A DNA stretch of 64,000 bases, taken from the NCBI RefSeq assembly GCF_000143415.4, contig NW_003314298.1, positions 665,014-729,013 on the forward strand, given 5' to 3'. The notes under the pieces were generated by a model. It had not been told where the DNA came from and did not search any database. It saw only the letters and a list, made by a program, of their open reading frames with translations. Position 1 is the stretch's first letter. Every line of letters begins with the position of its first letter. The translations under genes were made by a program, and so were the position numbers. This DNA is from Selaginella moellendorffii. Its lineage: Eukaryota > Streptophyta > Lycopodiopsida > Selaginellales > Selaginellaceae. Below, in pieces: positions 45,501-56,819 of the stretch.

Positions 45501-45685
45501 TTTTTTTTCACTCCCTTCACTTCTACACACATGCTATGCCTGGAAATTGGCTATCCCCCCTGTTTTCAACCTTTGGCACCAAGGGATGCACCCATTTCCA
45601 GCCAAATATTCCCTTATTCCCCCACTATAAAGGATAAAACCCCCGACTTTGACCAAGTCTTATTCTTGAGTTGGCTCTGGCCCTT
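39597..45685 (-). mobile_element. Degenerate Ty3/gypsy element (Tat/Athila-like pol) inserted in METTL13 copy A
   Basis: Minus-strand order is as in Ty3/gypsy. Gag-like sequence (44906-43470) has a CCHC knuckle CVLCNNYGHYPNECPQ near 43930. Protease follows with VIDGGSGVNIL (near 42920), then reverse transcriptase with RKKNGKLRVCVDYRRLN (41180), PFDLTNAPATFQR (40950), VEVFLDDFSTFG (40860) and GFLSHVGYHRRFI (40620). RNase H with KSHVMPDHLSRLL lies near 40110. Stops and frameshifts interrupt every domain. Integrase and the 3' LTR are missing. A clear 5' LTR was not delimited. Compared with units B and C, about 130 bp of host sequence is gone at the insertion, so no target duplication remains. 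The RT motifs favour the Tat/Athila side, by eye. Confidence 0.85.
39672..39747. repeat. Foldback at the left junction of the gypsy remnant
   Basis: 39672-39688 (TGCAGCAGCAGCAACTA) and 39731-39747 are perfect reverse complements. Inside them TATAGGTTTC pairs with GAAACCTATA. 'gtttctaacct' also resembles the adjacent host 'agttagaaacctc', suggesting that host sequence was copied in inverted form during repair. Confidence 0.7.
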
Positions 45686-46452
45686 GACAGTCTGACAGTC
45701 AGTTTCGAAGTAAACCTGTCCGAAAAGAAGAAACACAGGTTATTTCCAACAGATGAATCGATGCAAGTTTTATAGTCAGCAAGTCTTACCATGATAAGCT
45801 GAGTGGCCTTGGCACTTTTGACCACTTGCCATTGTCCTTCCTTGGATGAATAGAGCCACTCGTGAGCCTTGGCCTGTCGCAAAAGTATCAAGACCTTGGA
45901 GGCTTTCGAAATGAAATCGAACGTACCTTTGGCACCAAAAACACAGTGCACGCATTAGGCATGACTGCCTATCCAATCTTGGCGTCGAGAACTATTGCTT
46001 TGAATGTTCCTCCCAGAGTGAGAACAGATCTCCAAGAGGGTTGGAGCTTTTCAAAGTCACGAAACTCTGGTCCTCTTGCATTTTCCTTCTTTATTGCTGC
46101 GATGTTTTGCGGCTGGAAACATTGGTGTTGGTCTTTTCATAAGAGAAAAACTCAGAAAAAAACTCACATGGAGATCGGACGAAAGATCATAAGAGATCAA
46201 GGAGAGATCGCTTGTCGTCTCTTTCGTGGCAGCAAATAACAGCGGCTTCAGCTTGGACGAAGCCTGAGCAATCGGCACCTGGTAGACAGCTACTTGCCAA
46301 CCATGTCGAAACGTTGATAATAGCAATCCTATAAAACACAACGTGATCTTTGAAAAACGAAACACACGGCTAATTCTTCCACATACCGATTACGTGACTT
46401 TCGGCTAAGGTGATGCAAGCATACTTTCCCAAACGCCTGAACACTCTTTTGA
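45686..46452 (-). pseudogene. METTL13-like gene, unit A, 5' part
   Basis: Minus-strand exons read RRLGKYACITLAESHVIG (about 46435-46387), ITLCFIGLLLSTFRHGWQVA and LKPLLFAATKET, and then exons around 45930-45690 (GTFDFISKASKVLILLRQAK, then LADYKTCIDSSVGNNLCFFF). The exon sequence stops being METTL13-like at about 45685, where the gypsy element begins. On the right the gene is cut by the unit boundary, so the N-terminal methyltransferase domain of METTL13 is absent. Confidence 0.8.
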
Positions 46453-46872
46453 CCTGTCCAAACCTTAACAACATACTCTAATTATCTATGGACCTTTGAA
46501 GTTTTACTCCCCCCAGGCCTCATCCACAGCAACCTCTCCATCAAAGTCACCAGCTGTGAGTTTAATGCTTTACTTAACATTGATCTAATTAACAGGTCAT
46601 ATATAGCCTTGAGCCTTAATACTGAACATTCTTATTGAATATTTATTTTTACCATAAACCTGGCTTGGCTGAATCTAGAGTACAGGCATGGAGTAATTGT
46701 CTAGGTAATGAGGACGAGTTATTTCTCAGTTCATAAACGTATCTCGTTTATTAAATAGCAACATTTATTCATTAGATATTATTTTGAAGGATTGGTGAAA
46801 AATTATAGACGTGAACCATCCACCCTCTTTTCCTTAAGGAAAATCTAGTTGAGCGAATTTCTCATTTGCCAG

Positions 46873-46879
46873 TATAAAA
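46873..46879 (+). promoter_or_regulatory. TATA box of CVNH copy B
   Basis: TATAAAA lies 50 bp before the start codon, in a block shared with copy C (60433-60439) and missing from copy A. Confidence 0.65.
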
Positions 46880-46928
46880 GTCCAACAGTGGGATCACAAC
46901 CCACAATCTCTACAACTCGCATTGTATC

Positions 46929-47406
46929 ATGCCTTCGCAGTTTATTATCTGCTTAGTCTTTGCTCTTGTAGCGCTTGCAGGGACAAGCAACGCTGTAAGC
47001 TATTAGTTTGTTGCAAATGCCCATACTAGAACTATAGCTAATCAGACTCAATCTGGTTTTGATGCAGGCATGCAACTTTGAGGATAGCTGTGACAAGAAC
47101 TCGGAGGTTATAAGCGGCACAACATTGACTGCCAAATGTTACAAGCCCAATGGCCAGCTCCAAAGGAGCAGCATTAATCTTAACGATTGCTTCAGCAACA
47201 ATGGAGGCACCCTCAACTGTGGCAGAAACTTTGTTGCCTCGTGCCAGAATGTAGTGATCACCCCGTGGTACCATCCTCCAGCTCCAGGTCCTGCTTCCAT
47301 CAATGCGCAGTGCTATGGCAATGGCCAGTATCGTTATACCTCAGTACTGATTAACAAGTGTGTGCAGAACAACAATGGATTCCTCCAGTGTTGTAGCAGG
47401 AAGTGA
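46929..47406 (+). CDS. Secreted cyanovirin-N homologue (CVNH), intact copy, 134 aa
   Basis: Exon 1 (46929-46994) is a 22-aa signal peptide ending SNA. A 73-bp intron follows, and exon 2 (47068-47406) encodes the whole domain. The CVNH internal repeat is visible twice: C46 YKPNGQLQRSSINLNDC with GGTLNCGRNFVASC81, then C104 YGNGQYRYTSVLINKC with NGFLQCC. Cys30/Cys46 and Cys81/Cys104 fall where cyanovirin-N has its two disulfides, and there are six further Cys. The SxxLN and GxL motifs are those of the family. CVNH proteins bind high-mannose glycans. They are known from cyanobacteria, ascomycetes and ferns, where a secreted form occurs. Sugar binding here is inferred. A proline-rich linker (PWYHPPAPGP) separates the repeats. 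It is the only open copy of three. Confidence 0.92.
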
Positions 47407-47713
47407 GTGAAGTTTCTCGTGATAAAGCGATGTTATCTTAATATCAAATAAAGTTGTTATTTAAGTTTCTTGTCTTTTGATTTTAGGGTTCTTGAATCTT
47501 AACACTGAGGCACCGCTCTTTCTTCGCGGATGCCACAACGATTTTCCCCAAGAGCTTTTGCAACAAACATGCTCAATCTGGCTTTTCGCAAAGTAGCGAT
47601 TTACCACCTTGTTGTTCATTCACCACCATTCTAACAACGATGCCGATCATCACAGCATTAGCTCACAGCAGAGCCCTGGATCTTCTTCAAGAAAGAACTC
47701 CCGATTTTCAGCA
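47407..47713. other. Spacer between CVNH B and F-box B
   Basis: Colinear with 36061-36368, with small deletions. It contains the left copy of the repeat that flanks the F-box gene. No gene was seen. Confidence 0.6.
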
Positions 47714-48742
47714 CTAACAAGACAACCAAGCAAAGTCCACGAATCCTGGCACAGCCTTGGGCGCCTCTTCCACTGACCAGCTCTTGGAATCGACTCCAAA
47801 GTGCACAATCCGTGAGTTATCCCTGTCAAGCAGCCATATACTGTTGCTCCCATCAGTGCAAACAGTGCGCACCTCCAAATCATCAAACTCCTCATCACGG
47901 CTCGAAACAATCTCCCACTTCTCTCCCCGCCTCTCTACGACAACCAGCCCCTCGTGATCTTCCGCCTCCAACTCATTACTAACCACGAACAGCCGATCCC
48001 GATCCAGCTGAAGAAAGGACCACCTCCATTGGAACATCAACTCGTCGGAATCAAGCTCGAGAATGCGCCAGGAATCATCCCACAAGTTGTATCTCACGAA
48101 GGCATCCCTGCCAACCATCACCACCTCCCCGTGATCCAGCATCGGATAGAAACCATCCCCGTTCTCCATGTCCCCTGTGACTGGGTAGTGTTTGTTCTCG
48201 CGCAAGGACCACTCGCCCGAGGACGAGTCGTAGATGTAGAAGGCGCCCCATGGCCCGAAACTAGCGACGCAAAACTCTCGCGTCGATCGATCCCTCTCGC
48301 GTCGGTACACCGTCAAGCGCACCTCAGGGCCGGCCTCTGGCGGCAAAGGAACTCTCACCGGGGAGGAGTTGAGATCGCTGTAGCGCCACACGAAGATGGA
48401 GGATAGCGCCAACCAGTTCCCAAACGTGGCCAGGCACAGCAAGCCCGCGTCGCTGCTGGCGATGGTCATGTCGTTGGGGAGCGTCTGGAAGTGGCGCCAC
48501 TCGCTGCGAGGGGAGCTGTCGAGCGGCTTGACGAGGAGGGATCCAGAGAGACGAAGGAAGAGGTGAGGGATGCAGCGGTGGGAGAGAGCGTAGCCTTTGC
48601 GGAAGATGCGATCGTCAATTGCTCGTCGCCATTCGCGGCACACGCACCTGGCCTGGCACAGATCGATCGCGGACAGCCTGAGGAAGACGAGCTCCACCTC
48701 TGTCACGACTTCGCCGCTGGCGATCGCTCCTCTTTGCCGCAT
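47714..48742 (-). CDS. F-box protein, unit B copy (342 aa)
   Basis: Single exon, open throughout, paralogue of 36369-37403. Differences are scattered substitutions (for example DPSFRNGY to DRIFRKGY, PEIDPDMRLRV to PEAGPEVRLTV) plus loss of two residues near MLCMDTWSLVRY, which reads MVGRDAFVRY here. The F-box (LVFLRLSAIDLCQARCVCRE) is unchanged. The reading frame survives in both copies, which suggests that both are, or recently were, functional. Putative SCF substrate receptor; target unknown. Confidence 0.88.
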   Translation of the reverse strand: MRQRGAIASGEVVTEVELVFLRLSAIDLCQARCVCREWRRAIDDRIFRKGYALSHRCIPHLFLRLSGSLLVKPLDSSPRSEWRHFQTLPNDMTIASSDAGLLCLATFGNWLALSSIFVWRYSDLNSSPVRVPLPPEAGPEVRLTVYRRERDRSTREFCVASFGPWGAFYIYDSSSGEWSLRENKHYPVTGDMENGDGFYPMLDHGEVVMVGRDAFVRYNLWDDSWRILELDSDELMFQWRWSFLQLDRDRLFVVSNELEAEDHEGLVVVERRGEKWEIVSSRDEEFDDLEVRTVCTDGSNSIWLLDRDNSRIVHFGVDSKSWSVEEAPKAVPGFVDFAWLSC

Positions 48743-49445
48743 TGTGTGTGTGCCCTAGTCTCGATTTTAGGGCTTTACAATTTTAGGGTTCTTGCATCTT
48801 TAACATTGAGGGCGCCGCTCTTTCTTCGCGGCTCGCTTATACGCGGATGCCACAACGATTTCTCGCGGCTTCCATGGCACGGGTCAGTGATTCGTTGTTC
48901 GCTGCCTTGTTCGACTGATGGACGCCACATCGCCCTCTTCTCTCTCTCTTTTTTTCTCGCGCATTTAGTACTGGGGCACTGCGAAGATTCTATCGCGTGC
49001 GCTTTGCCCGTTCAGCTAATGCTACATTGCTAATCTCCTTTCGCAATGTCCTGGGATTTCTTTCATCTCTTCTTCTATGGACAAAGATCTCATCTCATGT
49101 AGGAGAGATTCTTCGTTCTTCTCGCTTTTTCGTGCATCTTTTCTGGGGCTACACGCGATTTAATTTCCAGTGCGTGTCGCTCATTCACACAATGCACAGA
49201 CTAAATCTTGTCGATCTCTCCTGTGGCTTTCTGAGAGATTCACGCGATGAATCTTCTCATGCAGTTGGCAGGAGAACAAAAAACCATCTTTCCTTTGATT
49301 ACGATGACACACCAAGGATCATCGTTTAGGACTCTTTGTTTGCAAAAAAAGTATAGCGATGGTACATCTGTACAGTGCGTTTCTCTAGAGAAAACTCGCG
49401 CAAAAACCCCCAGAGAATGAGGCAAGGTGACCTTTTTCTTCTCAG
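48743..49445. other. Conserved spacer (unit B)
   Basis: Counterpart of 37404-38027. It carries the right copy of the F-box flanking repeat and no supported gene. Confidence 0.6.
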
Positions 49446-51178
49446 TCACTTGATCCGCTTGATCTTCTTTAGTACGTCCTTGACGTTGGGGCCTTTGTCC
49501 CACGAACCAAACTGGCCCGCGACCTTCTTTAGCAGCACTCCAGCGTTAAAAATCGCGGTGGAGTCTCTCAGGTTACTCGGCTGTGGCAATCCAAACACCA
49601 CCCGGTTCACGTCTTCGTCGACTTGCAGGCTGTAGACTTCGCTAAAAATCTGCAAAGCAAGAACAACTTGTAAGCTCTTACTGCTACCAGAAACGAGAGT
49701 CTAGCGAGCTTACTTTACACATTCTCTGGTCTGCTTGTATGTGAGGCTCACGAGCCCGCGAAACAACGTTTATGACAAGGATTCCTTCGGGTTCCAGAGC
49801 AGCTTTCGCATTGCGGAGGAATGTTTCGAGAAGGAATTCCTCGGGAGGGCAGCTTAGCCCATTACTGCAACGGAGTTATCTGATCACTTCAACAAAGATC
49901 AACAGAAAAGAGAGAACCGAACCTTGGATCGGAGGAATCAGCGTCAATGAGTAGTATGTGCAATTTATGTCTAGTGTTCTCGCTGTTAGCTTGTTCTTCC
50001 ATCTGAAATAAGAAATATTTGAGAGTTTCTTCTTTCAAGTTTGATCTTTCAACTCATACCTCAAGTTTTGCTATAGCATCGACAGCGGCTAATCCATCTC
50101 CAAGTCTCAGCTGTAAGAGAATATATTATTGGTTAAGAAGAAAAAGGAAAATTGCATGCCTGCATGCGATCGTCTTCCACAAATCCAAAGTGACGCTTTG
50201 CCAAATCAGCAACAACTGGATCCAGCTCCACTACCTTAAACAAGCAAAAAACTTTTGTCATGTAACGAAAAACAAAGAGAACACTTTACCTCAATGCTGT
50301 TGAAGGGAAAATGCTTGTACAGAAACATTGGGAGCAATCCAGCACCAAGCCCAACGATCATCACACGAATCTGTACTAGTAGTTGAGGATTAATTCTTTG
50401 TCACAAGCAGAAAATAGCAAACACTTTGATTGCCATGCCTGTTCTTTGGAAGATACGCATGACTCAATCTTAGTAGCGATCAAAGGTAGGCCTGCCACCA
50501 TCCCTTCGTGATACGGACTGGCCAAGTAACTGTGATCTACCTTCATCTCATCCGTGGTGTCTGGAACAAACACAAGAACAAGAAAAAATAAAGTTACACT
50601 TTGATTAAAGTCAAGAAGTTTCTAGACCACGTACTTTGTCTTCTCTGTGCTGCAGTTTCTTTGCCATGTTTGTTTTTCTTTTTACTACCCACGCGTCGAA
50701 ATCTATTCGTTGGCGTTAGTAAAGCCTCCGACAGGATGAGGTTGGGATTACATTTAAAGAACAGGCATCGAAAGAAGGCCCTTTTTTTGTCGGATGATAC
50801 AACATCCTCTACAAGCATGGTACCTGTTAATGGAGAATCGATCTGAACAAAGGAGAGAAAGGTCAATGGTTTCTGTTTGTTAATCGATGCACGGCATTGT
50901 TGCAGAGTCCCTTTACAAACTCCATCGTGTGGCAGCAGGAAACTGTAGATGTTCGCAACCAAGAGTTAGAAACCTCGACAAGGAAAAGCGGGAAAGAGAA
51001 GTGAGGAACTTACGGTACTCCTGAGTCACAATCTAACAGTACAAGCTCTCTCACTAGCGGGGATAGGAGGTTCTGACCAGTTGGAAAGTGGGAATATGCA
51101 CAAGTGAGTAGCGGTCTGACAGTCAGTTTCGAGGTAAACCTGTTCGGAAAGAAGAAACACAGGTTATTTCCGACTGAT
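49446..51178 (-). pseudogene. METTL13-like gene, unit B, 3' part (cut by LTR element)
   Basis: This is the best-preserved copy of the C-terminal methyltransferase half. It ends in the normal NVKDVLKKIKRIK (stop at 49446-49448) and retains VDHSYLASPYHEGMVAGLPL and motif I. Further exons are separated by ~50-bp introns. It is interrupted at 51183/51184 inside an exon by the 7.2-kb LTR element, between the codons for TCIDS and VGNNLCFFF, so a normal mRNA is unlikely. Confidence 0.85.
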
Positions 51179-51183
51179 GAATC

Positions 51184-52701
51184 AGTAAGTGACTAATTTT
51201 TCCATTCTACTTTAGTCACTTAACCACACCTCTGACCACTTGGAGGAGTCTCATTCACAACCTCCATAAGTCCAATTCAGGACTTGGGACTTGCTATCCC
51301 CAAGAATGGCATCCATGCCACTCAACACTTGCACCTGTTCCAAGTGCTCCACGTGTCTGGTCCCAAGACCGACACCCAAAGGTACCAGTGACATATCGGC
51401 CCGTTACGCTAAGGCCATGCCCATTCACCTTGGCCGCACTAGTGGTCCAATACCACTTGCATCACAATCCCGTCTCTCCAAGACTGGGCTATCCGTCCAC
51501 GAGTGGTCATCTTAGACCCACTCCTTAGCATCCTTAGGATACCCACAGACCTGGGGAATAGCCTTCCCCAAAGTCCTTTTGTCAGTTCCTACCAAGTCCC
51601 TTTTCTGTCCATGGCTATGTGCGCCAACACTGCCACTTGATCCAGGCCCACAAGCCTGACCACTAAGTCCCACGGTCCTCTGGGACTTCCTCACCACACA
51701 ACTGTGTCCTTGGTCACTACCTCAGAGGACTGCTCCTCTTCCTTTCCACAGTCTGGGCTTTTGGGACAACATTTCGGAACACCGTGGCCTTACACGAGCC
51801 ACCTGGGTACTCTCCCCACCTTTCGCCTTTAGGTGCTCTAGCCATAGGCTTAGAGCAAGGTTCCGTTGAGCCATGCCTGATATCCAAGTAGGTAGTGCCA
51901 CCCACACTTGGACTGGGAGCATCGGCCAGTTGATCTCCCGGGGGAACTAGAGCCGGCTCTTGAACACTTCACCAAGCTACCCCGCTTGTCGGTCCGTATT
52001 CACTCTAGTCTTGGATTTCCTAGTGGTCAGTTCATCACCCAACACTAGGTCTGGCCTTCCTGGGCCAAACTGGCCTTTCTTGGCCAAACTGGCTCCACTG
52101 CAGTCCTACCCCTTACTATACTTTTGGAGCTCACCAAACCCCCCAGGGTCTAGGAGACGAACGCTTTGGGCTTTCACCCTCTTAGACTCGAACTCGGACT
52201 CGGACTCGGACTCGAACTCGGGCTCGGGCTCGGTCTCAGCCTTGGCCTCGGTCTCGGTCTCGGTCCCGGTCTCGGTCTCGGTCTCGGTCTCGACCTCGGA
52301 CTCCATCTCGGGTCCTTCTCGGACTCCATCTCGGACTCCATCTCGGGCTCCGTCTCGGTCCATCTCGGACTCCATCTCGGACTCCGTCTCGGTCCATCTC
52401 GGACTCCATCTCGGGTCCATCTCGGACTCCGTCTCGGTCCACCTCGGACTCCATCTCGGGTCCATCTCGGACTCCATCTCGTGTCCATCTTGGACTCCAT
52501 CTCGGGTCCATCTCGGACTCCGTCTCGGGTCCATCTCGGACTCCATCTCGGACTCCATCTCGGGTCCATCTCGGACTCCGTCTCGGTCCACCTTGGACTC
52601 CACTTCAGGTCCATCTCGGACTCCATATTGGACTCCATCTCGGACTCCACTTCGGACTCCATATCGGACTCCACTTCGGGGCCTAGGGACTTTGTGTCTC
52701 A
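51184..52701 (-). repeat. 3' LTR of the 7.2-kb element
   Basis: It matches 56820-58382 nearly base for base outside the minisatellite (52180-52680), whose unit number differs between the LTRs. It has lost the last two bases of the TCTCACA terminus. Confidence 0.9.
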
Positions 52702-55700
52702 GAACTCCACCACCCATAGACGAAGTTCGATGTCCTCATCGAACGGTAAACCATTTTATAAAGTAACACCCGCATGTGTTTCCATTTCCATCCTTGGCAC
52801 CTAGCCAATATTTGTCAATGGTTTGACATTGAAGGCTCACCATGCCTTCTCCATATTTGTCAATGGTTTAACACCAAAGGCTCACCATGCCTTGCCCATC
52901 CTCCAAGGAGGATAGTCTCTCCAATTTAGAAATTCACTTGACCACCTAGGGTGGGTTGCTCCTTTTATTGGTTCAGTTCTTGCTAAACCCGTTAGAGACA
53001 CCTTCTTTAACTCAATTCCACTACTCATTCTTGAGTAGTCATAGATTCCATTGATCTACCTTTGCACTTTGGAACGTTTACTTTTGACTTCTTGAAGTCA
53101 ATTTCCTAGGTGTTTCCAACACCTTGCCTTGCATATTTTGTGCAACTCCACTTCCCCTTCTAGGAAGTTCTCTACTCGAGGGCACCCTCATCCTCTTTTC
53201 TATTTTTGTGCCACCATTGGCATTACATTCCATTTATCATTATTTGTGCTAGGGCTGTCCACGGCCTTATTTTTTGGCTACTTTGTTGCTCCTCACTTGG
53301 AGCTTTTACTTCGCCAAATTGGAGCACTTGGGAATCTATCCTTGGAAGTCCACTTCCTTTTCCGCAATCCGTTAGCATCAAACACATTTGTGTTCCTTGG
53401 CTAACTTTGCCATTTGGATTCCTTCCCATGATTCCCATGGCTCTTTTCTTGGCCACTAGTCTTTTGCTCCTATCCTTGATTGTTGCACCCAGCAACATAG
53501 GATCGCTACCTCCATTTTTGAGGTTTCCTTTCAGTTCTATAGCAAACACTTTGCTTTGCCAAGTCCAAAGTCAACCTGCTTTGTGTTCACCCCTAGTACG
53601 TCTCTTTAACATTTTCTGTCGTGGGCCCTATCCACGGCCCAACTTTTTGAGACCCTCCCTTGGATCTCTTATAGAGACTACTTTCCTTGGACTTACTATG
53701 CTATAGCATTGACATAGCTCATTTCCCTTGAGTGTTCTTCCCACTTGGTCACCTCGACCAAGCCACACCTTTATCAATAGTTCAAATCAACACTTTGAAC
53801 TAAGAATCATATTCCTTAACCCAAACAAAGACTTTGTCCTTGTTTAGCCACAAGATCACCTAGTGATCTCATCTTGACCCCTTAATAGATCTATCAATAG
53901 GAACTAGGTCTTCTAGACCCTTCTAAGCTGTTGACTATGACCCCGGGAGCATCCCCCACACTCGGTGGTGCGCCCAAGCCAGCCCTTTCGGCCAAGGATC
54001 CATAGCAACTGAGACTTGGGTGTCCCCATCTCATCCACCACGTCCTTGGTGCCCTTTGCACCAAAGTGTTCAAGTTAGATATGCCGAGCTTTCACTCTAA
54101 GCAATCTAACCGTGCATCACGACTCCGAGGCATCCCTCGCTTGGCGGTGTGCCCAAACCAGTCTCCTCACTAAGAGTCCATGACCACCGAAATATGAGTG
54201 TCCTCATATTCCAAACCATCACCACGCCCTAGTGATTTGGGACTCGAACCCAAGCACTAGAGGGTCGGGACTCGAACCCAACCTCCGTATATGCATCTAC
54301 GGACGGCATCACCATAGATGCCTGGCGTGACTCCCCACGCCGGTGCACCAACTTATACTCAAAGCGTGCTATAGATCACAATTTAGAAACCTAGTTCCTC
54401 CACCCTGCCAAGTCCTCTCACTTGACAAGTCTGTGATCATGCATGGACTCCTCCATGCTTGGCCCCATGGCCCACCCTTTTTGAAGTTATCACCTTCAAC
54501 TAGGGTATTTGTTCCCCTAACTTGCCAATCTCGATTGGCAAGTCCTCCGACCATAGTAACATGGTTCCTGCACAAGCGTGAAAGCCCTTGATCATCGACT
54601 TTTGTTCAAAGCCCTCTCTTTGAACACTCGGGAACTACTTCCCTAACCTTGATAGCCTTGCCTCATGGCAAGCTTCAAGACCACGCTTCTGCTGCGCCAC
54701 TCTGATTTTGCGCATTCCTTGAACCATTACGCTTGGCCTTTCTAGGTACTAAGCTACCTAGAATCGTCTTTGGGAACCTTGAAGGAACTCTGTCCCTTAG
54801 CTTGCTAAGGCCTCCCTTTTTGCAATTCCAATTACCATATAGTCTAACATGGACAATTCCATATTTTAGACTCTTCATGGTATCACGGTTGCTAGCGACA
54901 ACACCCTCAAGCCCCCACTTGATTCTCCACTCCCAGCTGGCATAACCAACCTTAGTTATGCCCTTTGATTCATATGGTTCGGTTCTATCCCCTTACTTCT
55001 TACTTTTGGCTTCACACCTTTCCTTCGGTCATTCTCCTCCAGACCAGGAGGATAGCTTTGCACTTTCTATTATGCATTAGCAAGTATTCTTAGGGATGAA
55101 CCTACCCGATAGCCTAGGGAGTGGTTCCTCAATCCAGGTATGCTCACCCTATAATCCCACACACCGGGATTACGTTGTTGCTTATGGGCCTTTACATGCC
55201 CATCACTAGCCTTGCCAAAATTCCATTTTTGGCTTTGTCCAATTCGAGTAGATGGTCTTCTCCTGTCTCCACCACCTTGGACATTTGGATAGCATCTTCT
55301 ATCCATCATTTGCTAGGGACCTAGTCCTTTGGGCCTTATCTAATGCCCTCGCGACATCAAACACCACCTCTTGGTGTTCTAGAGTGTTCAAGTGTCCCAA
55401 TGGTGGCTTCTTTGACAATAAGTATTTCCTTTTATGACATTGACTTACTATATCGCAACATAAGCAACTTATCCCTCGTAAGGGTATATCCGACTTCCCT
55501 ATGCCATTAAGGAGGCTTGGGTAGCTACCTTCTACCTGTTTAACCAATTATCTTGCACCTCTTACTTAGTTGTCTCATAGTTGTCAAGTCCTACAACTAA
55601 TTGCTGGTGCTTCCACACCTCCATCATTATCTGGGTCACCACACTCCAACTGCATGCTCTGCAGCTTAGGTTATGCCATTCCCATTTCCATTGGGATTCC

Positions 55701-56819
55701 TTTAGCAAGGAGTTCTCATGAACCCACCAACATAGCCTCAAGGTATCACACCTTGGCACATTTGGTGTCTCCACACCATCGGCTCCATGAGCCTACCTCT
55801 ATGACACTTCTTCTTTGTATCTAAGTCTTTGCCAAGACCAATACCGCTCTTTCTCATGCCAACTATCTATTAGCACTGCACCATAAAAGTCACACACAAC
55901 TTTGTGTCAAAGTTGTTTTCTTTTGGGAACACCTTTCCCGTGACTTTAGCATGGCACATTTTGCTATTGATGAGATACCCTCTGTTCTCATCCTTGGATC
56001 CTATGATCCCCCCCATCCTTTGTGGGGTACCACACACCTCAGTCCAAATGCTTCCATTAGTCGTTTAGGACTATTCCTTGACTCTACTTGAGTCATCTAG
56101 TAGTTTTGGACTTGGTTAATCCACAAACCCGTAAGGTCTTACTTGTGGGGCACTTGCTCACTGGAATACACTTCTTGCATTCACGTCCTACTCACAAGGA
56201 CTATTTTCACAAGTGTTACTCTGACACTTGATTTTGTTCTCTGGGGCAACCTTTGCCCCTTAGGACTACTTGTCCATATGATGAGAATACCAACTCATCT
56301 CTAAGTACACCCCCCAACTCCTTGGGTTGTTCCATCATTTATTAAAGGTAGCCCCAGCTACCATTTCAAGGACTTGAGTCCTCTTCCGTATTTGACCTCC
56401 CACGGTCATTACTTCTGGTCTCACATTCATGAGCACCAGCCTCAACTATATGAGGATAATCTTGTGACTCCTTTATTGCTTTGGAGTCTTTATCTTTCCT
56501 GTGATCCCAACTATAGTTGTTTACCACAACTACATTAGCCAGTTTGCTAAGTCAAACGCTCATCTGGATCACATCCTCAACTCTCTGAGGAAAACCATAT
56601 ATTGTTCCTAAGATCCCAAAGTCGTTCCCTTACTGGCCCCTTTTCTATCTACCACATCGTGCCCAAGTTCATGCATGAACTCGAGTGGAGAGCCATGTCC
56701 TCTCGACGTGCTACTCCTCAAGGATAGGCCCACTCCTAGGACCTTCCGATGCCAATATCAATGGTGATATACTTGAGCACTAATAAAAGTCGGACTAAGG
56801 AACAGCTCCGATACTAGGT

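Larger units (their letters stand above)
35165..46452. repeat. Tandem unit A of the CVNH / F-box / METTL13 triplication
   Basis: The unit starts at 'ccaaacctttatatcataaa' followed by 'caacatgctctaattatct' and runs to the corresponding point at about 46452. Subtracting the gypsy insertion (39597-45685) leaves about 5.2 kb, colinear with units B and C. Gene order is CVNH (+), F-box (-), METTL13-like (-). Confidence 0.9.

Noticed and set aside
52106-52804. Long overlapping ORFs (up to ~290 codons here and at 57544-58477) on both strands
   Set aside because: They are translations of the LTR minisatellite, open because its units lack stops; no domain and no conserved single frame.
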